Notes under the pieces: model-generated
Told to the model about the DNA's origin: nothing
The model's database searches: none
Seen by the model: the letters and a program-made list of their open reading frames with translations, nothing else
Translations under genes and position numbers: made by a program
Shown: positions 62,760-64,000 of the stretch, piece by piece
Position numbering within the stretch: position 1 is the stretch's first letter
How the letters are laid out: each line of letters begins with the position of its first letter
DNA from: Deltaproteobacteria bacterium IMCC39524
GTDB lineage: Bacteria > Desulfobacterota > Desulfuromonadia > Desulfuromonadales > BM103
DNA length: 64,000 bases
Reading direction: 5' to 3'
NCBI GenBank assembly: GCA_029667085.1
Contig: JARUHJ010000002.1
Span: forward strand, 248,001-312,000

Positions 62760-63023
62760 ATGGTAAAAGAGAACGATTACGTCGCCATATTCCACTCGAT
62801 TCATCGGGTTCTCAAGGCTGAGAAAACCCTCAAGCAGGAGAAACAGGATTTTTTGCTGATTCCTGTGCCTCGACAGCTGACTTCTGATTGCGGGTTGGCT
62901 CTGCGCTTTTCGCCCGAGGTTAGAGATGGTCTGTTGTCAATCCTTGAAGAGTCAGACCTGTCTCCAGCGGAAATGTATCAACGCAGCGACGGTGCGTATT
63001 TAGACGTTTCCAGCCTGCTGTGA
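62760..63023 (+). CDS. DUF3343 protein, putative selenium/sulfur carrier-like
   Basis: 87 residues. DUF3343 proteins start with a YVxxFHSxHRVLKAEK-like phrase, seen here in NDYVAIFHSIHRVLKAEKTL, followed by LIPVPRQLTSDCGLALRF, which contains the single conserved Cys. ATG 62760 matches the family start; in-frame ATGs at 62721 and 62724 would add an unrelated tail. Members are proposed to carry sulfur or selenium; no partner gene such as selD is in view. Confidence 0.8.
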   Translation: MVKENDYVAIFHSIHRVLKAEKTLKQEKQDFLLIPVPRQLTSDCGLALRFSPEVRDGLLSILEESDLSPAEMYQRSDGAYLDVSSLL

Positions 63024-63060
63024 CCCTCTGCAAACGAGACTTGCTCTGACCTGATTTCGC

Positions 63061-63090
63061 TTGACAAAGTCCGCGCAGTTTAACTAAAGT
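63061..63090 (+). promoter_or_regulatory. Sigma-70-type promoter of ffh
   Basis: TTGACA 63061-63066 and TAAAGT 63085-63090 with an 18-base spacer (or CTAAAG with 17). It lies 37 bases before the ffh start. Confidence 0.6.
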
Positions 63091-63126
63091 GCTCCCTTTG
63101 CTTTCCGGCAATAAACTGATAACTGT

Positions 63127-64000
63127 ATGTTTGATAACCTGACAGAAAAATTTGATGCTGTATTCAAGCAGCTTCGCGGACGCGGTCGTCTGACTGAAGA
63201 TAATATTCAGCAGGCAATGCGTGAGGTTCGCCTGGCCCTGTTGGAAGCAGACGTTAACTTCAAGGTGGTCAAAGACTTCGTGGCTGCTGTGCGTGAGCGT
63301 GCAGTTGGTCATGATGTTTTGCAAAGTTTGACCCCGGGTCAGCAGGTGGTCCAGATCGTTCGTGATGAACTGGGCTTGCTGATGGGTGGCAGTGAGGACA
63401 ACCAGCTGGATCTGGCTTCCCGCCCGCCCGTTCCGATTATGCTTTGCGGTTTGCAGGGGGCGGGTAAAACCACCACCTGTGGCAAGTTGGCGCTCAAATT
63501 GCGCCAGGAAAAGCGTAACCCCTTGATGGTTCCTGCCGACGTTTATCGTCCGGCAGCGATTGAACAGCTTAAAACCCTCGGCCGCCAGATCGATATTCCG
63601 GTTTTCGACAGCAGTGCTGATCAGGATCCGGTTGAAATCTGCCGGTTGGCACGTGAGTTTGCCGACCGTCAGGGTTACGATACACTGATACTTGATACCG
63701 CCGGTCGTTTGCACGTTGACGACACCCTGATGCAGGAATTGGAGCGGATTCGCGACGACCTGCAACCGCAGGAGATCCTGCTCGTAGCGGACGCCATGAC
63801 AGGGCAGGATGCGGTCAATGTGGCCAGCTCTTTTAATGAGCGCCTCGACCTGACCGGTGTTATCCTGACCAAGCTCGATGGCGATGCCCGCGGTGGTGCT
63901 GCGCTGTCGATTCGTGCCGTCACCGGTAAGCCGATCAAGTTTGTCGGTATGGGCGAAAAGCTCGATGCTCTGGAAACATTTCATCCCGAAAGGATGGCGC
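63127..64000 (+). CDS. ffh: Signal recognition particle protein Ffh (truncated by window edge)
   Basis: GTPase that binds 4.5S RNA and signal peptides and delivers ribosomes to FtsY. The first 291 residues are present: N domain (FDNLTEKFDAVFKQLRGRG), G domain P-loop GLQGAGKTTT, the PADVYRPAAIEQLK motif, DTAGRLHVDD, TKLDGDARGG and FVGMGEKLDALETFHPER. The methionine-rich M domain lies beyond the window. An ATG at 63127 starts the protein and no stop occurs before the end. Confidence 0.97.
   Translation, partial: MFDNLTEKFDAVFKQLRGRGRLTEDNIQQAMREVRLALLEADVNFKVVKDFVAAVRERAVGHDVLQSLTPGQQVVQIVRDELGLLMGGSEDNQLDLASRPPVPIMLCGLQGAGKTTTCGKLALKLRQEKRNPLMVPADVYRPAAIEQLKTLGRQIDIPVFDSSADQDPVEICRLAREFADRQGYDTLILDTAGRLHVDDTLMQELERIRDDLQPQEILLVADAMTGQDAVNVASSFNERLDLTGVILTKLDGDARGGAALSIRAVTGKPIKFVGMGEKLDALETFHPERMA

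Overview
The window looks like chromosomal DNA of an anaerobic, Gram-negative, respiring bacterium of the Desulfuromonadales (Geobacter/Desulfuromonas/Desulfuromusa-like). The reasons are: LptD and other outer-membrane genes (two membranes); a glycyl-radical enzyme and a tungsten/molybdenum aldehyde:ferredoxin oxidoreductase (anaerobe); a long-type acetate/solute:Na+ symporter; sigma-54 control of amino-acid use; and the trpA-accD-folC linkage. The species assignment is inference. No prophage, complete insertion sequence or CRISPR array was seen.

Region 1 (1-9043) is a tryptophan operon: end of trpE, then trpG, trpD, trpC, a TrpB2-type synthase beta, trpF, trpB and, after a DEAD-box helicase and a family-5 uracil-DNA glycosylase, trpA. 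Region 2 (9487-18427) is housekeeping: accD, folC, lptD (with an unusual N-terminal extension), an HhH protein, a ftsB-like gene, argS (with a highly structured 5' leader) and a SPOR-domain protein, followed by initiator tRNA-Met. Region 3 (18600-22470) holds a Sel1-repeat protein, a LolA-like exported protein, a small thioredoxin-fold protein and, on the minus strand, an L-cysteine desulfidase/serine-dehydratase-like enzyme.

Region 4 (23100-40800) is the most interesting part: an apparent proline/4-hydroxyproline utilisation regulon. It contains two paralogous PAS-AAA+-HTH sigma-54 activators, a complete branched-chain-type amino-acid ABC transporter (substrate-binding protein, two permeases, two ATPases), a universal stress protein, a glycyl-radical trans-4-hydroxyproline dehydratase (HypD) with its activase, P5C dehydrogenase and proline dehydrogenase. 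Three good -24/-12 promoters (before the binding protein, hypD and P5C dehydrogenase) and four copies of a palindrome ATGC-N6-GCAT tie these genes together. Hydroxyproline would be dehydrated to P5C and proline oxidised to P5C, and both would leave as glutamate.

Region 5 (40900-50870) carries transporters (MATE-like, two EamA permeases), a tungsten-type aldehyde oxidoreductase with its own MoaD/ThiS-like protein, a 2,5-dioxovalerate-type aldehyde dehydrogenase and a Na+:solute symporter with a DUF485 partner. Region 6 (51376-64000) is mostly housekeeping: two small conserved proteins, purB, trpS, a MscS channel, lon, polA, an outer-membrane protein, a DUF3343 protein and the start of ffh, with several dispersed inverted repeats between genes.
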